DNA from: Aquabacterium sp. J223
GTDB taxonomy: Bacteria; Pseudomonadota; Gammaproteobacteria; Burkholderiales; Burkholderiaceae_C
DNA: 64,000 nucleotides
NCBI RefSeq assembly: GCF_024666615.1
Contig: NZ_CP088297.1
Location: forward strand, 620,001 to 684,000
Reading direction: 5' to 3'
Below are positions 12,016 to 20,502 of the stretch, piece after piece (the stretch's first letter is position 1; the number at the start of each line of letters is the position of its first letter). The notes beneath the pieces are model-generated. The model searched no databases and had not been told where the DNA came from. It saw only the letters and a list, made by a program, of their open reading frames with translations. A program made the translations under genes and the position numbers.

Positions 12016-13500
12016 ATGAGCTTCATCTCGAAATCCGCTTCCCGCCGCGAATTCCTGCGCCGCGCCGGCGCCCTGTCGACCCTGGGCATGGCGGCGACAC
12101 CGCTGGCATTGAACCTGGCGGCGCTGGGCACGGCCAGCGCCCAGTCCGCCGGCAGCGACTACAAGGCCCTGGTGTGTCTGTTCCTCTACGGCGGCAACGA
12201 CACCTACAACACCGTGCTGGCCACCGATGCGCCGTCCTGGGCCAACTACACGCAGGTGCGCAACCAGGCCCCGGACTCCATCGCGCTGCTGGCCCCCGGC
12301 ACGCCGGAGAACACCGGTGCGGGCGCCGGATCGCCGGCACGGCTGGGCGGGGTGCTGGCGCTGAACCCGATCACGCCGCAGGGCCGGGGCATCGCGCTGC
12401 ACCCGATGCTCACCGGCCCACGCGACCTCTTCGCCGCGGGCCGGCTGGCCATCGTCTCCAACGTCGGGCCGCTGCTGCGGCCGCTGACCAAGGCCGACTA
12501 CCGCAACAGCGCGGTGCCCAAGCCGGCCAGCCTGTTCTCGCACAACGACCAGCAATCGACCTGGCAGACGCTGGCCGCCGAGGGCGCCACCGCCGGCTGG
12601 GGCGGGCGCATGGGCGACCTGCTGGCCGCCGGCAACGGCAACGCCCTCTTCACCAGCATCTCGGCCAGCGGCAACGCGGTGTGGCTGTCGGGGCAGAACG
12701 TGCTGCAGTACCAGGTGTCGACCAACGGCGCGATCCGCATCGGCGGCAACGGGGCGACGACGCTGTTCGGCTCCGGCCCGGCGCTGGAGTCGATGCGGCG
12801 CGTCATGCGCAACGCGCGCAGCGACTCGGTGCTGCTGCGCGACCACGCCACCGTGGTCGGCCGCTCGATCGACGCCGAGCAGGCCTTCGGTGCCGCGCTG
12901 CCGGCGGCCAACACCGCGCCCTACGGGCCGCTGGTGGCGCCGCTGAACAACAACGGCCTGGCACAGCAGCTTCAGGTGGTGGCACGCACCATCGCCGGCC
13001 GCACCGCGCTCGGCACGCGGCGCCAGGTGTTCTTCGTCAGCATGGGCGGCTTCGACACGCACGACAACCAGAACCGGCAGCACGCCGACCTGATGGCACG
13101 GCTGTCGCAGGCCCTGGTCTACTTCGACAACACGCTGGGCGCGATGGGCCTGCGCGACAGCGTCACCACCTTCACCGCCAGCGACTTCGGCCGCACCTTC
13201 ACCAGCAACGGCGACGGCACCGACCACGGCTGGGGCGCCCACCACTTCGTCATGGGCGGCGCGGTGCGCGGCCGCGAGGTGTACGGCAACTTCCCGGCCT
13301 ACGGCCTGCCCGACAGTCGCGGCGACTTCACCAGCCCGAACCAGATCGGCAACGGCTCGCTGCTGCCGGAGATCTCGGTCGAGCAGCTGGGCGCCACGCT
13401 CGGCCGCTGGTTCGGCGTCAGCGACGGCGGGCTGGCCGACATCTTCCCGCGGCTGACCGCGTTCGATGCGTCGCGCCGCAACCTCGGGTTCATGGCGTGA
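12016..13500 (+). CDS. DUF1501 family protein with Tat signal
   Basis: The 494-residue protein opens with a twin-arginine signal (SRREFLRRAG about residues 9-18, then a hydrophobic core ending ASAQSAG), so it should be folded in the cytoplasm and exported by Tat. The core has DUF1501 features: LVCLFLYGGNDTYNT, LFSHNDQQSTWQT, VFFVSMGGFDTHDNQ, TFTASDFGRTF and DHGWGAHHFVMGG, resembling the metal-binding arrangement of the alkaline-phosphatase/sulfatase clan. It follows the DUF1800 gene by eight bases and is presumably in one transcript with it. The start at 12016 was chosen because it begins the Tat signal; the frame is open further upstream inside the DUF1800 gene. Substrate unknown. Confidence 0.87.
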   Translation: MSFISKSASRREFLRRAGALSTLGMAATPLALNLAALGTASAQSAGSDYKALVCLFLYGGNDTYNTVLATDAPSWANYTQVRNQAPDSIALLAPGTPENTGAGAGSPARLGGVLALNPITPQGRGIALHPMLTGPRDLFAAGRLAIVSNVGPLLRPLTKADYRNSAVPKPASLFSHNDQQSTWQTLAAEGATAGWGGRMGDLLAAGNGNALFTSISASGNAVWLSGQNVLQYQVSTNGAIRIGGNGATTLFGSGPALESMRRVMRNARSDSVLLRDHATVVGRSIDAEQAFGAALPAANTAPYGPLVAPLNNNGLAQQLQVVARTIAGRTALGTRRQVFFVSMGGFDTHDNQNRQHADLMARLSQALVYFDNTLGAMGLRDSVTTFTASDFGRTFTSNGDGTDHGWGAHHFVMGGAVRGREVYGNFPAYGLPDSRGDFTSPNQIGNGSLLPEISVEQLGATLGRWFGVSDGGLADIFPRLTAFDASRRNLGFMA

Positions 13501-13631
13501 GGGCCGCGCACCATGGATGACACCTCGTTACCTTTGATGCGTTGTCCGGGGTCTCCGAGAACGCGTCTCGGGCGTTGAAGGAAGGGCAGGCCCGGTGCCT
13601 GCTCCTTCTCCACAACACGAACAAGCACGCC

Positions 13632-14369
13632 ATGAACGCCATGAGCCCCACTGCCTCCACCGACGTTTCTCCGGCGGTCCGTCCCGCGGCCCGCGTACCG
13701 GTCGCGGGCCTCGTCGCCGGCGCCGTGCTGGTCGCTTCGTTGGGTGCCGCCGCCGGCTGGCTGATCAAGGGCGACCAGGCCCGCCGCGCGGCCGAGGGGC
13801 CGGTGGCCGCGCAGGGCGCGGCGACGCCGGCCCCGCAGGCCCCTTCGGCCCTCGTGGCCGAGCAGGCCGTCCCCACGCCCAGCCAGCGCACCGCACCCCG
13901 GACCGCGCCGGCGCCGCGGGCTCCGGTGGCGACCGCGGAACCGGCCGCCACGCCGCTGCCCACGCGCCCCGTGGCGGTGTGCGCCACCTGCGGCCGCGTC
14001 GAATCGGTCAACGCCGTGCAGCAGCAGGGCCAGGGCAGCGGGCTGGGCGCCGTCGCCGGTGGCGTGCTGGGTGGCGTGCTGGGCAACCAGGTCGGCAAGG
14101 GCAACGGCCGCACGGCGATGACCGTGCTCGGCGCGGTGGGCGGTGGTTATGCCGGCCACGAGATCGAGAAGCGCGTTCGCACGGACACCGTCTACCAGGT
14201 GCGCGTGCGCATGGACGACGGCACGCTGCGCACGGTCACCCAGAAGCAGCCGCCGGCCGTCGGCAGCCGGGTGACGGTGGACAACGGTCGCCTGCAGGCC
14301 CTGCAGGCCGATCCGGCCCCGGCCGTGCAACCCGGCGTGATGCAAACCAGCGACCGCGCAACCTTCTGA
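13632..14369 (+). CDS. Glycine-zipper 2TM-domain envelope protein
   Basis: The 245-residue protein has an N-terminal membrane anchor (VPVAGLVAGAVLVASLGAAAGWLI), a low-complexity Ala/Pro linker of about 80 residues, a small CATCG motif and a glycine-zipper segment (GLGAVAGGVLGGVLGNQVGKG and AVGGGYAGHEIEKR) typical of Rickettsia 17-kDa/SlyB-like outer-membrane proteins. It ends in a beta-rich tail (YQVRVRMDDGTLRTVTQ). Role in the envelope is likely structural. The ATG at 13632 starts just before the anchor; another ATG nine bases on is equally possible and the ribosome site is weak for both. A frame start at 13542 is unlikely because it adds an unrelated leader. Confidence 0.8.
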   Translation: MNAMSPTASTDVSPAVRPAARVPVAGLVAGAVLVASLGAAAGWLIKGDQARRAAEGPVAAQGAATPAPQAPSALVAEQAVPTPSQRTAPRTAPAPRAPVATAEPAATPLPTRPVAVCATCGRVESVNAVQQQGQGSGLGAVAGGVLGGVLGNQVGKGNGRTAMTVLGAVGGGYAGHEIEKRVRTDTVYQVRVRMDDGTLRTVTQKQPPAVGSRVTVDNGRLQALQADPAPAVQPGVMQTSDRATF

Positions 14370-14382
14370 GCGCAGGGCGGAA

Positions 14383-15921
14383 TCAGTCCGCCCGCAGCGC
14401 GCGCTGGTACTGGACCGCCTCGGCCAGCGCCTCGATGTCGATGCGTGCGGCCCCGCGCAGGTCGGCCACGCTGCGGGCCACCCGCAGCGTGCGGTGCAGG
14501 CGCCGGCCCGACCACCCCAGCCGCTGCGCCGTGGTCTGCAGCCAGCCGCGCGTCGGCGGGTCCAGCGCGCAGTGCCGGTCCAGCGACACGCCGTCGAGGT
14601 CGGCATTGCGGCAGCCCTGCCGTTCGAGCTGGCGGGCCACCGCGGCGGCCACCCGTCGGGCCACCGCGGCGGTGGGTTCGCCGTCGGGCGCCGCCAGCAC
14701 TTCCGACGGCGGCTGCGCCGGCACTTCCACCTGCAGGTCGAGCCGGTCCAGCAGCGGGCCCGACAGCCGAGCGCGGTAGCGGGCCACCGCGTCGGTGGTG
14801 CAGCGGCACTCGCGGCCCAGGCCGGGCCGCGCGCCATGCCAGCCGCACGGACAGGGGTTCATGGCGGCCACGAGCTGGAAGCGGGCCGGAAACCGCGCCT
14901 GGCGTGCCGCCCGCGAGATGGTGATGTGACCGCTCTCCAGCGGCTCGCGCAGCGCCTCCAGCGCCGGACGCACGAACTCGGGCAGTTCGTCCAGGAAGAG
15001 CACGCCGCCGTGGGCCAGCGAGATCTCGCCCGGGCGCGGCGGCGAGCCGCCACCGACCAACGCCGCGGCGGTCGCCGAATGGTGCGGCGCGCGCACCGGC
15101 CGCTGCGCCCATTCGCCGCCGCCCAGGCCGTCGGCGGACAGCCCGCGCAGCGCGGCGCTGGTCAGCGCCTCGTCCTCGTCCATCGGCGGCAACAGGCCGG
15201 GCAGCCGCTGCGCCAGCATGGACTTGCCGGTGCCCGGCGGTCCGACCAGCAGCAGGCTGTGCCGCCCGCAGGCGGCGATCTCCAGCGCCCGTTTGGCGGC
15301 GGCCTGGCCCCGCACCTCGGCGAGGTCCGGCCGCGGCGGCGGTGAACCGTTCTGCGCCGGAGGCCGGGCCGGTGGCAGCGGCTGCGGCGCGTCACCCGGC
15401 GTCAGGGCGCGCACCACGTCGAGCAGGTGGGCGGCGGCGCGGACGTCGACGCCGCGGGCGCGGGCCGCCTCGGCGGCGCTGGCGGTCGGCAACACCAACG
15501 GCCCGACGGGCGCAGTCGCCTCCCGGCGCATCGCCAGCGCCATGGCGAGCGCCCCGCGCACCGGTCGCAGTTCGCCGGCCAGCGACAACTCGCCCGCGAA
15601 CTCGGCCTGCGACAGCACCCCGTCGACCGGCAACTGCCCGTCGGCCGCCAGCAGGCCGAGCGCGATCGGCAGGTCGAAGCGGCCGGAGTCCTTCGGCAGG
15701 TCGGCCGGCGCCAGGTTGACGGTGATGCGCTTGTTGTGGGGGAAGGGCAGGCCGCTGCTCAACAACGCCGAGCGCACCCGTTCGCGCGCCTCCTTCACCT
15801 CGGTGTCGGCCAACCCGACGAGGGTGAAGCTCGGCAGTCCGTTGGCCAGGTGCACCTCGACGGTGACCGGCCGCGCCTCCAGTCCGATCAGGCAGCGGGT
15901 GCGGACGATGGCGAGCGACAT
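14383..15921 (-). CDS. comM: YifB/ComM-family Mg-chelatase-like AAA+ ATPase
   Basis: The 512-residue ATPase has an N-terminal Lon-protease-like ChlI domain (LVGLADTEVKEARERVRSAL, NLAPADLPKDSGRFDLPIA) followed by a Mg-chelatase AAA+ domain. Walker A is VGPPGTGKSMLAQRLPGLL, Walker B is VLFLDELPEF, and a C-terminal lid follows (RTLRVARSVADL). In naturally competent bacteria ComM acts as a branch-migration helicase during integration of transforming DNA; that role is inferred from the family. The start at 15921 gives the canonical MSLAIVRTRCLIGLEARPV N terminus. It is convergent with the glycine-zipper gene and divergent from the TorF porin. Confidence 0.92.
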   Translation of the reverse strand: MSLAIVRTRCLIGLEARPVTVEVHLANGLPSFTLVGLADTEVKEARERVRSALLSSGLPFPHNKRITVNLAPADLPKDSGRFDLPIALGLLAADGQLPVDGVLSQAEFAGELSLAGELRPVRGALAMALAMRREATAPVGPLVLPTASAAEAARARGVDVRAAAHLLDVVRALTPGDAPQPLPPARPPAQNGSPPPRPDLAEVRGQAAAKRALEIAACGRHSLLLVGPPGTGKSMLAQRLPGLLPPMDEDEALTSAALRGLSADGLGGGEWAQRPVRAPHHSATAAALVGGGSPPRPGEISLAHGGVLFLDELPEFVRPALEALREPLESGHITISRAARQARFPARFQLVAAMNPCPCGWHGARPGLGRECRCTTDAVARYRARLSGPLLDRLDLQVEVPAQPPSEVLAAPDGEPTAAVARRVAAAVARQLERQGCRNADLDGVSLDRHCALDPPTRGWLQTTAQRLGWSGRRLHRTLRVARSVADLRGAARIDIEALAEAVQYQRALRAD

Positions 15922-16102
15922 GGGGCGGGCATGGTGCCAGCGCCGCCAGCGCACCGCCCCCGATGGGCTAGGGGGCGCGGTGGCTGCACGGAGTCCGCGA
16001 CCGCCCGCGATCGGTGCAGATTGGTGGCGTATCTGCCTTATGAAGGTGCATGCGCACACGCAGACACCCCGCTTTGTGGCGCCGCTCCCCTTTGTGGAGC
16101 AT

Positions 16103-16118
16103 TGGCATGGATCATGCA
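16103..16118 (+). promoter_or_regulatory. Sigma-54 (-24/-12) promoter of the porin-glnK-amtB block
   Basis: TGGCATG-GATC-ATGCA fits the sigma-54 consensus TGGCACG-N4-TTGCW, with GG at 16104-16105 and GC at 16116-16117 exactly ten bases apart. Transcription should begin near 16129, giving a leader of about 38 bases to the ATG at 16167. Upstream are GTGC/GCAC half-sites (GGTGCATGCGCAC at 16045-16057, CTGCAC at 15984 and GTGCAG at 16014) that could serve an NtrC-type activator. The direct repeat CTTTGTGG (16072 and 16090) is also present. Nitrogen control is inferred from the genes downstream. Confidence 0.75.
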
Positions 16119-16166
16119 AATGCGGCCGGCCTCATTTTTCACACCCACAGAGGATTCGGAGAACCC

Positions 16167-16934
16167 ATGAAGAAAAGCATGCTCGCCCTGGCCGCCCTCC
16201 TGGCGGTGAGCGCCGCGCCGTCGTTCGCTCAGAGCGCTCCCGCGTCGGACTGGACGATCACGGGCAACGCTGGTCTGTACAGCGACTACCGATTCCGCGG
16301 TTTCAGCCAGACCGGCTATCGGCCCGCGTTCCAAGGCGGATTCGACGTCGCTCATTCCTCCGGCTTCTACGTCGGGAACTGGAACTCCAACGTCGAGCAG
16401 GGCTTGTACAACGGCGCCAGCCTCGAAATGGATTTCTATGGCGGCTACAAGGGCACCGCCGGGCCGCTGGGTTACGACCTGGGCTTCATCTACTACTACT
16501 ACCCGAACTCCGGCTCCGGCGGCACGTTGAAGATCAAGAACGGAGAGCTTTACCTCGGCGCTTCCTACAGCGTCTTCTCGGCGAAGTTCTACTACGCCAC
16601 GACCGAGTTCTTCTCGATCGGCAAGGGCGTGCCCGGCGTCGACACCAAGGGGTCGTATTACATCGACCTGAACGCGAACTTCGACCTCGGCAGCGGCTGG
16701 GGCGCTGTCGCGCACTACGGCTACCAGAAGATCAAGGACGGCCGTGCCGCCGGCCTGATCGACGACACCGTCGGCGACTACAAGCTCGGCGTGACCAAGG
16801 ATCTTTCGGGTTGGGTGGTCGGTGCGTCCGTCATCGGCACGACCGAGAAGAACCTGTTCACCACGGCCCGTTCCGGCTTCACGGAGGGCGCTGGCAAGGC
16901 GAAGGCTGTCCTCTCCTTGTCGAAGACCTTCTGA
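16167..16934 (+). CDS. TorF-family putative outer-membrane porin
   Basis: The 255-residue protein has a signal peptide (MKKSMLALAALLAVSAAPSFAQ) and a beta-barrel-like body rich in alternating aromatic residues. It opens with the family signature NAGLYSDYRFRGFSQTGYRPAFQGGFD and ends with Phe (SLSKTF), as outer-membrane proteins do. TorF/Gcw_chp porins often sit before glnK-amtB in Betaproteobacteria, so a role in passage of small nitrogen compounds across the outer membrane is a reasonable inference. The start at 16167 follows an AGGA ribosome site and leaves the sigma-54 promoter about 50 bases upstream. Base composition is a little lower in GC than the flanks, mainly from Tyr/Asn codons. Confidence 0.88.
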   Translation: MKKSMLALAALLAVSAAPSFAQSAPASDWTITGNAGLYSDYRFRGFSQTGYRPAFQGGFDVAHSSGFYVGNWNSNVEQGLYNGASLEMDFYGGYKGTAGPLGYDLGFIYYYYPNSGSGGTLKIKNGELYLGASYSVFSAKFYYATTEFFSIGKGVPGVDTKGSYYIDLNANFDLGSGWGAVAHYGYQKIKDGRAAGLIDDTVGDYKLGVTKDLSGWVVGASVIGTTEKNLFTTARSGFTEGAGKAKAVLSLSKTF

Positions 16935-17303
<369 letters not shown>

Positions 17304-17334
17304 GCCGCGGCGCTGCCAAGACGAGAAGACAACC

Positions 17335-18831
17335 ATGAGAAAACTGATTGCTTCACTGGCCCTGGGCCTGGCCGCGCTGGGCTTTGCCGGCGTGGCCTCT
17401 GCGCAGGATGCCGCGGCGTCCGCGCCGGCCGCGGCCGCGCCGGCGGCCGACGCCGCAGCGCCTGCGGCGGCCGCGCCGGCCGATGCGGCGCCCGCCGCCG
17501 CGCCGACCGCCAACAAGGGCGACACCGCCTGGCTGCTGGTCGCCACCCTGCTGGTCATCATGATGACCATCCCCGGCCTGGCGCTGTTCTACGGCGGCCT
17601 GGTGCGCAGCAAGAACATGCTGTCCGTGCTGATGCAGGTGTTCGTCACCTTCTCGCTGATCGTCGTGCTGTGGGCCATCTACGGCTACAGCCTGGCGTTC
17701 ACCGAGGGCAACGCCTACATCGGCGGGCTGGACCGGCTGTTCCTGAAGGGCCTGTTCAACCCGGCCGACGGCACCTTCGCCATGGGCGCCACGTTCAGCA
17801 AGGGCGTCTACGTGCCGGAACTGCTGTTCGCCGCCTTCCAGGCGACGTTCGCCGGCATCACCTGCTGCCTGATCGTCGGCGCCTTCGCCGAGCGCATCAA
17901 GTTCAGTGCGGTGCTGCTGTTCATGGTGCTGTGGTTCACCTTCAGCTACGCGCCGATCGCCCACATGGTGTGGTACTGGATGGGCCCGGACGCCTACTCC
18001 GCCGCCGGCGTGGTGGACGAGATGAACGGCAAGGCCGGCCTGATCTGGCAGTGGGGCGCGTTGGACTTCGCCGGCGGCACGGTGGTGCACATCAACGCCG
18101 CGGTCGCCGGCCTGGTCGGTGCCTACATGGTGGGCAAGCGGGTGGGCTACGGCAAGGAAGCCTTCACCCCGCACTCGCTGACGCTGACCATGGTCGGTGC
18201 CTCGCTGCTGTGGGTGGGCTGGTTCGGCTTCAACGCGGGCTCCGCCCTCGAAGCCGGCAACTCCGCCGTGCTGGCCTTCATGAACACCTTCACCGCCACC
18301 GCCGCCGCGGTGCTGGCCTGGTGCATCGGCGAGTCGCTGATGAAGGGCAAGGCGTCGATGCTGGGTGCCGCCTCGGGCGCCGTCGCCGGCCTGGTGGCCA
18401 TCACCCCGGCCGCCGGCAACGTCGGCCTGATGGGCGCCATCGTCATCGGCTTCATCGCCGGCTTCGCCTGCCTGTGGGGCGTCAACGGCCTGAAGAAGAT
18501 CCTCGGTGCGGACGACTCGCTGGACGTCTTCGGCGTGCACGGCGTGGGCGGCATCGTCGGTGCGCTGCTCACCGGCGTGTTCAACAACCAGGCGCTGGGC
18601 GGCCCCGGCCTCGTCACCGACTGGGTGACGGCCACGGTCGGTTCCAACGCCATCGGCACCCAGGTGTGGATCCAGCTCAAGGGCGTGCTGCTGACCATCG
18701 TCTGGTCGGGCATCGTCTCCCTCGTCGCCTTCAAGATCGTCGACCTGGTGATCGGCCTGCGGGTGACCGAGGAGGAGGAGCGCGAGGGCCTGGACATCAG
18801 CGCCCACGGCGAGACCGCCTACCACCGCTGA
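17335..18831 (+). CDS. amtB: Ammonium transporter AmtB
   Basis: The 498-residue channel has a cleavable signal peptide (MRKLIASLALGLAALGFAGVASAQ) and an unusually long Ala/Pro periplasmic extension of about 35 residues, then eleven membrane helices. The family landmarks are present: LFYGGLVRSKNML, GAFAERIKFS, the first pore histidine in GGTVVHINAAVAG and the second in VFGVHGVGGIVGALLTGVF. The C-terminal tail (GLRVTEEEEREGLDISAHGETAYH) is the standard GlnK-binding end. It begins 31 bases after glnK. The start at 17335 was chosen because it begins the signal peptide. A rho-independent terminator follows. Confidence 0.97.
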   Translation: MRKLIASLALGLAALGFAGVASAQDAAASAPAAAAPAADAAAPAAAAPADAAPAAAPTANKGDTAWLLVATLLVIMMTIPGLALFYGGLVRSKNMLSVLMQVFVTFSLIVVLWAIYGYSLAFTEGNAYIGGLDRLFLKGLFNPADGTFAMGATFSKGVYVPELLFAAFQATFAGITCCLIVGAFAERIKFSAVLLFMVLWFTFSYAPIAHMVWYWMGPDAYSAAGVVDEMNGKAGLIWQWGALDFAGGTVVHINAAVAGLVGAYMVGKRVGYGKEAFTPHSLTLTMVGASLLWVGWFGFNAGSALEAGNSAVLAFMNTFTATAAAVLAWCIGESLMKGKASMLGAASGAVAGLVAITPAAGNVGLMGAIVIGFIAGFACLWGVNGLKKILGADDSLDVFGVHGVGGIVGALLTGVFNNQALGGPGLVTDWVTATVGSNAIGTQVWIQLKGVLLTIVWSGIVSLVAFKIVDLVIGLRVTEEEEREGLDISAHGETAYHR

Positions 18832-18898
18832 CGACTTCGTCGGCCGGGCCGGTTGCGCCGACCCGCCGACGACCGCCCGGCCCCGTGCCGGACGGGCA

Positions 18899-18926
18899 GG
18901 GCCACCGCAAGGTGGCCCTTTTTCTT
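18899..18926 (+). terminator. Rho-independent terminator after amtB
   Basis: An eight-base-pair perfect stem, GGGCCACC (18899-18906) with GGTGGCCC (18911-18918), closes a GCAA tetraloop and is followed by TTTTTCTTT. It lies 68 bases after the amtB stop and should end the porin-glnK-amtB transcript. Confidence 0.92.
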
Positions 18927-19018
18927 TGGCGGACCGCCGCCATCTGGGCCAGGATCGGGCGCCTGCGCCATGGCGGGCGGTCCGATTGCTGCCGGCGCTG
19001 TCGTCACGGCCGACTGCC

Positions 19019-19024
19019 TAGAAT
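19019..19024 (+). promoter_or_regulatory. TAGAAT -10 box of the gshA operon
   Basis: TAGAAT in the context gcctagaatccc is the same box seen before several other genes here. It would start transcription near 19031, about 52 bases before the gshA ATG. No convincing -35 element is visible. The leader is C-rich and has no clear ribosome-binding site. Confidence 0.45.
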
Positions 19025-19082
19025 CCCTCTCCCCCGGCGCTGCCGTCGGCCCGGGGGCACCTGCCACCCACCCCCCCGTCCC

Positions 19083-20378
19083 ATGGTCCCGCACCTCATC
19101 ACCGCGCTCACCGGCCCGATCAACGAGCTGGAGCAGCGCATCCTCGAGTCCATGCCGGCCATCGAGCGCTGGTTCCGGCTGGAGTGGATGGAGCACACGC
19201 CGCCGTTCTACACCTCGGTGGACGTGCGCAACGCCGGCTTCAAGCTGGCGCCGGTGGACACCAACCTGTTCCCCGGCGGCTTCAACAACCTGACCGAGCA
19301 GATGCTGCCGCTGGCGGTGCAGGCGGCGATGGCGGCGATCGAGAAGATCTGCCCCGAGGCGAAGAACCTGCTGCTCATCCCCGAGAAGCACACCCGCAAC
19401 AGCTTCTACCTGAGCAACGTCGCGCGGCTGATGCAGATCTTCCACCAGGCCGGGCTGAACGTGCGGCTGGGCTCGCTGGACGAGGCGGTGACCGAGCCGG
19501 TGAAGCTGCCGCTGCCCGACGGCGGCGAACTGCTGCTGGAGCCGCTGCTGCGCACCCCGCGCCGGCTGGGGCTGAAGGATTTCGACCCCTGCACCATCCT
19601 GCTCAACAACGACCTGTCCGCCGGCATCCCGAAGGTGCTGGAGAACCTGCACGAGCAGTACCTGCTGCCGCCGCTGCACGCCGGCTGGGCGGTGCGCCGC
19701 AAGACGCAGCACTTCCAGGCCTACGAAGAGGTGGCCAAGAAGTTCGCCAAGCTGCTGGGCATGGACCCGTGGCTGATCAACCCGATGTTCGCCCACTGCG
19801 GCAAGGTCAACTTCCAGGAGGGCGAGGGCCTGGACTGCGTGCGCAGCAACGTCGAGACGCTGCTGGCCAAGATCCGTCGCAAGTACAAGGAGTACGGCAT
19901 CAACGAGAAGCCGTTCGTCATCGTCAAGGCGGACAACGGCACCTACGGCATGGGCATCATGACGGTGCGCGACGCCAAGGACCTCGACGAGATCAACCGC
20001 CGCACGCGCAACAAGATGAGCACCACCAAGGACGGCCAGGAGCTGTCCGAGCTGATCATCCAGGAGGGCGTGCCCACCTACGAGCGGGTGCAGGAGGCGG
20101 TGGCCGAGCCGGTGGTCTACATGATCGACCGCTACGTCGTCGGCGGCTTCTACCGCGTGCACGCCGAGCGCGGTGTGGACGAGAACCTGAACTCGCCCGG
20201 CGCGCACTTCGTGCCGCTGGCGTTCGCCGAGCCGTCGCACCTGCCTCGGCCCGGGGCCAAGCCCGGGGCCAGCGCGCCCAACCGCTTCTACATGTACGGC
20301 GTCATCGCCCGGCTGGCGATGCTGGCGGCCAGCTACGAGCTGGAGGCGCACGACCCCGACGCCGAGATCTATGAATAG
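19083..20378 (+). CDS. gshA: Glutamate-cysteine ligase, proteobacterial GshA type
   Basis: Catalyses the first step of glutathione synthesis, ATP-dependent joining of glutamate and cysteine. The 431-residue protein belongs to the compact GshA family found in Beta- and some Gammaproteobacteria, not the E. coli type. Landmarks are YTSVDVRNAGFKLAPVDTN, FPGGFNNL, LIPEKHTRNSFYL, FVIVKADNGTYGMGIMTV and VYMIDRYVVGGFYRVH. The start at 19083 gives the family N terminus MVPHLITALTGPINELEQ. It is followed by kup and gshB in the same direction. The stop overlaps a short in-frame leader that precedes kup. Confidence 0.94.
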   Translation: MVPHLITALTGPINELEQRILESMPAIERWFRLEWMEHTPPFYTSVDVRNAGFKLAPVDTNLFPGGFNNLTEQMLPLAVQAAMAAIEKICPEAKNLLLIPEKHTRNSFYLSNVARLMQIFHQAGLNVRLGSLDEAVTEPVKLPLPDGGELLLEPLLRTPRRLGLKDFDPCTILLNNDLSAGIPKVLENLHEQYLLPPLHAGWAVRRKTQHFQAYEEVAKKFAKLLGMDPWLINPMFAHCGKVNFQEGEGLDCVRSNVETLLAKIRRKYKEYGINEKPFVIVKADNGTYGMGIMTVRDAKDLDEINRRTRNKMSTTKDGQELSELIIQEGVPTYERVQEAVAEPVVYMIDRYVVGGFYRVHAERGVDENLNSPGAHFVPLAFAEPSHLPRPGAKPGASAPNRFYMYGVIARLAMLAASYELEAHDPDAEIYE

Positions 20379-20502
20379 CGCCCAGGCGCCCGCCGGCGGC
20401 GGTCCCGGGGACCTTGACGGGTTCCCCCTGGTGCCCCTCGAGGGGCCGTTGCGGCGCACCGGCGAAGCCGCCGCCCGCGTCCCCGGCTGAGACGTCGGAC
20501 CC

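Noticed and set aside
17401-17515. Ala/Pro-rich stretch at the start of amtB as a DNA repeat
   Set aside because: It codes for a low-complexity periplasmic extension of AmtB; the codons vary and there is no exact repeat unit.
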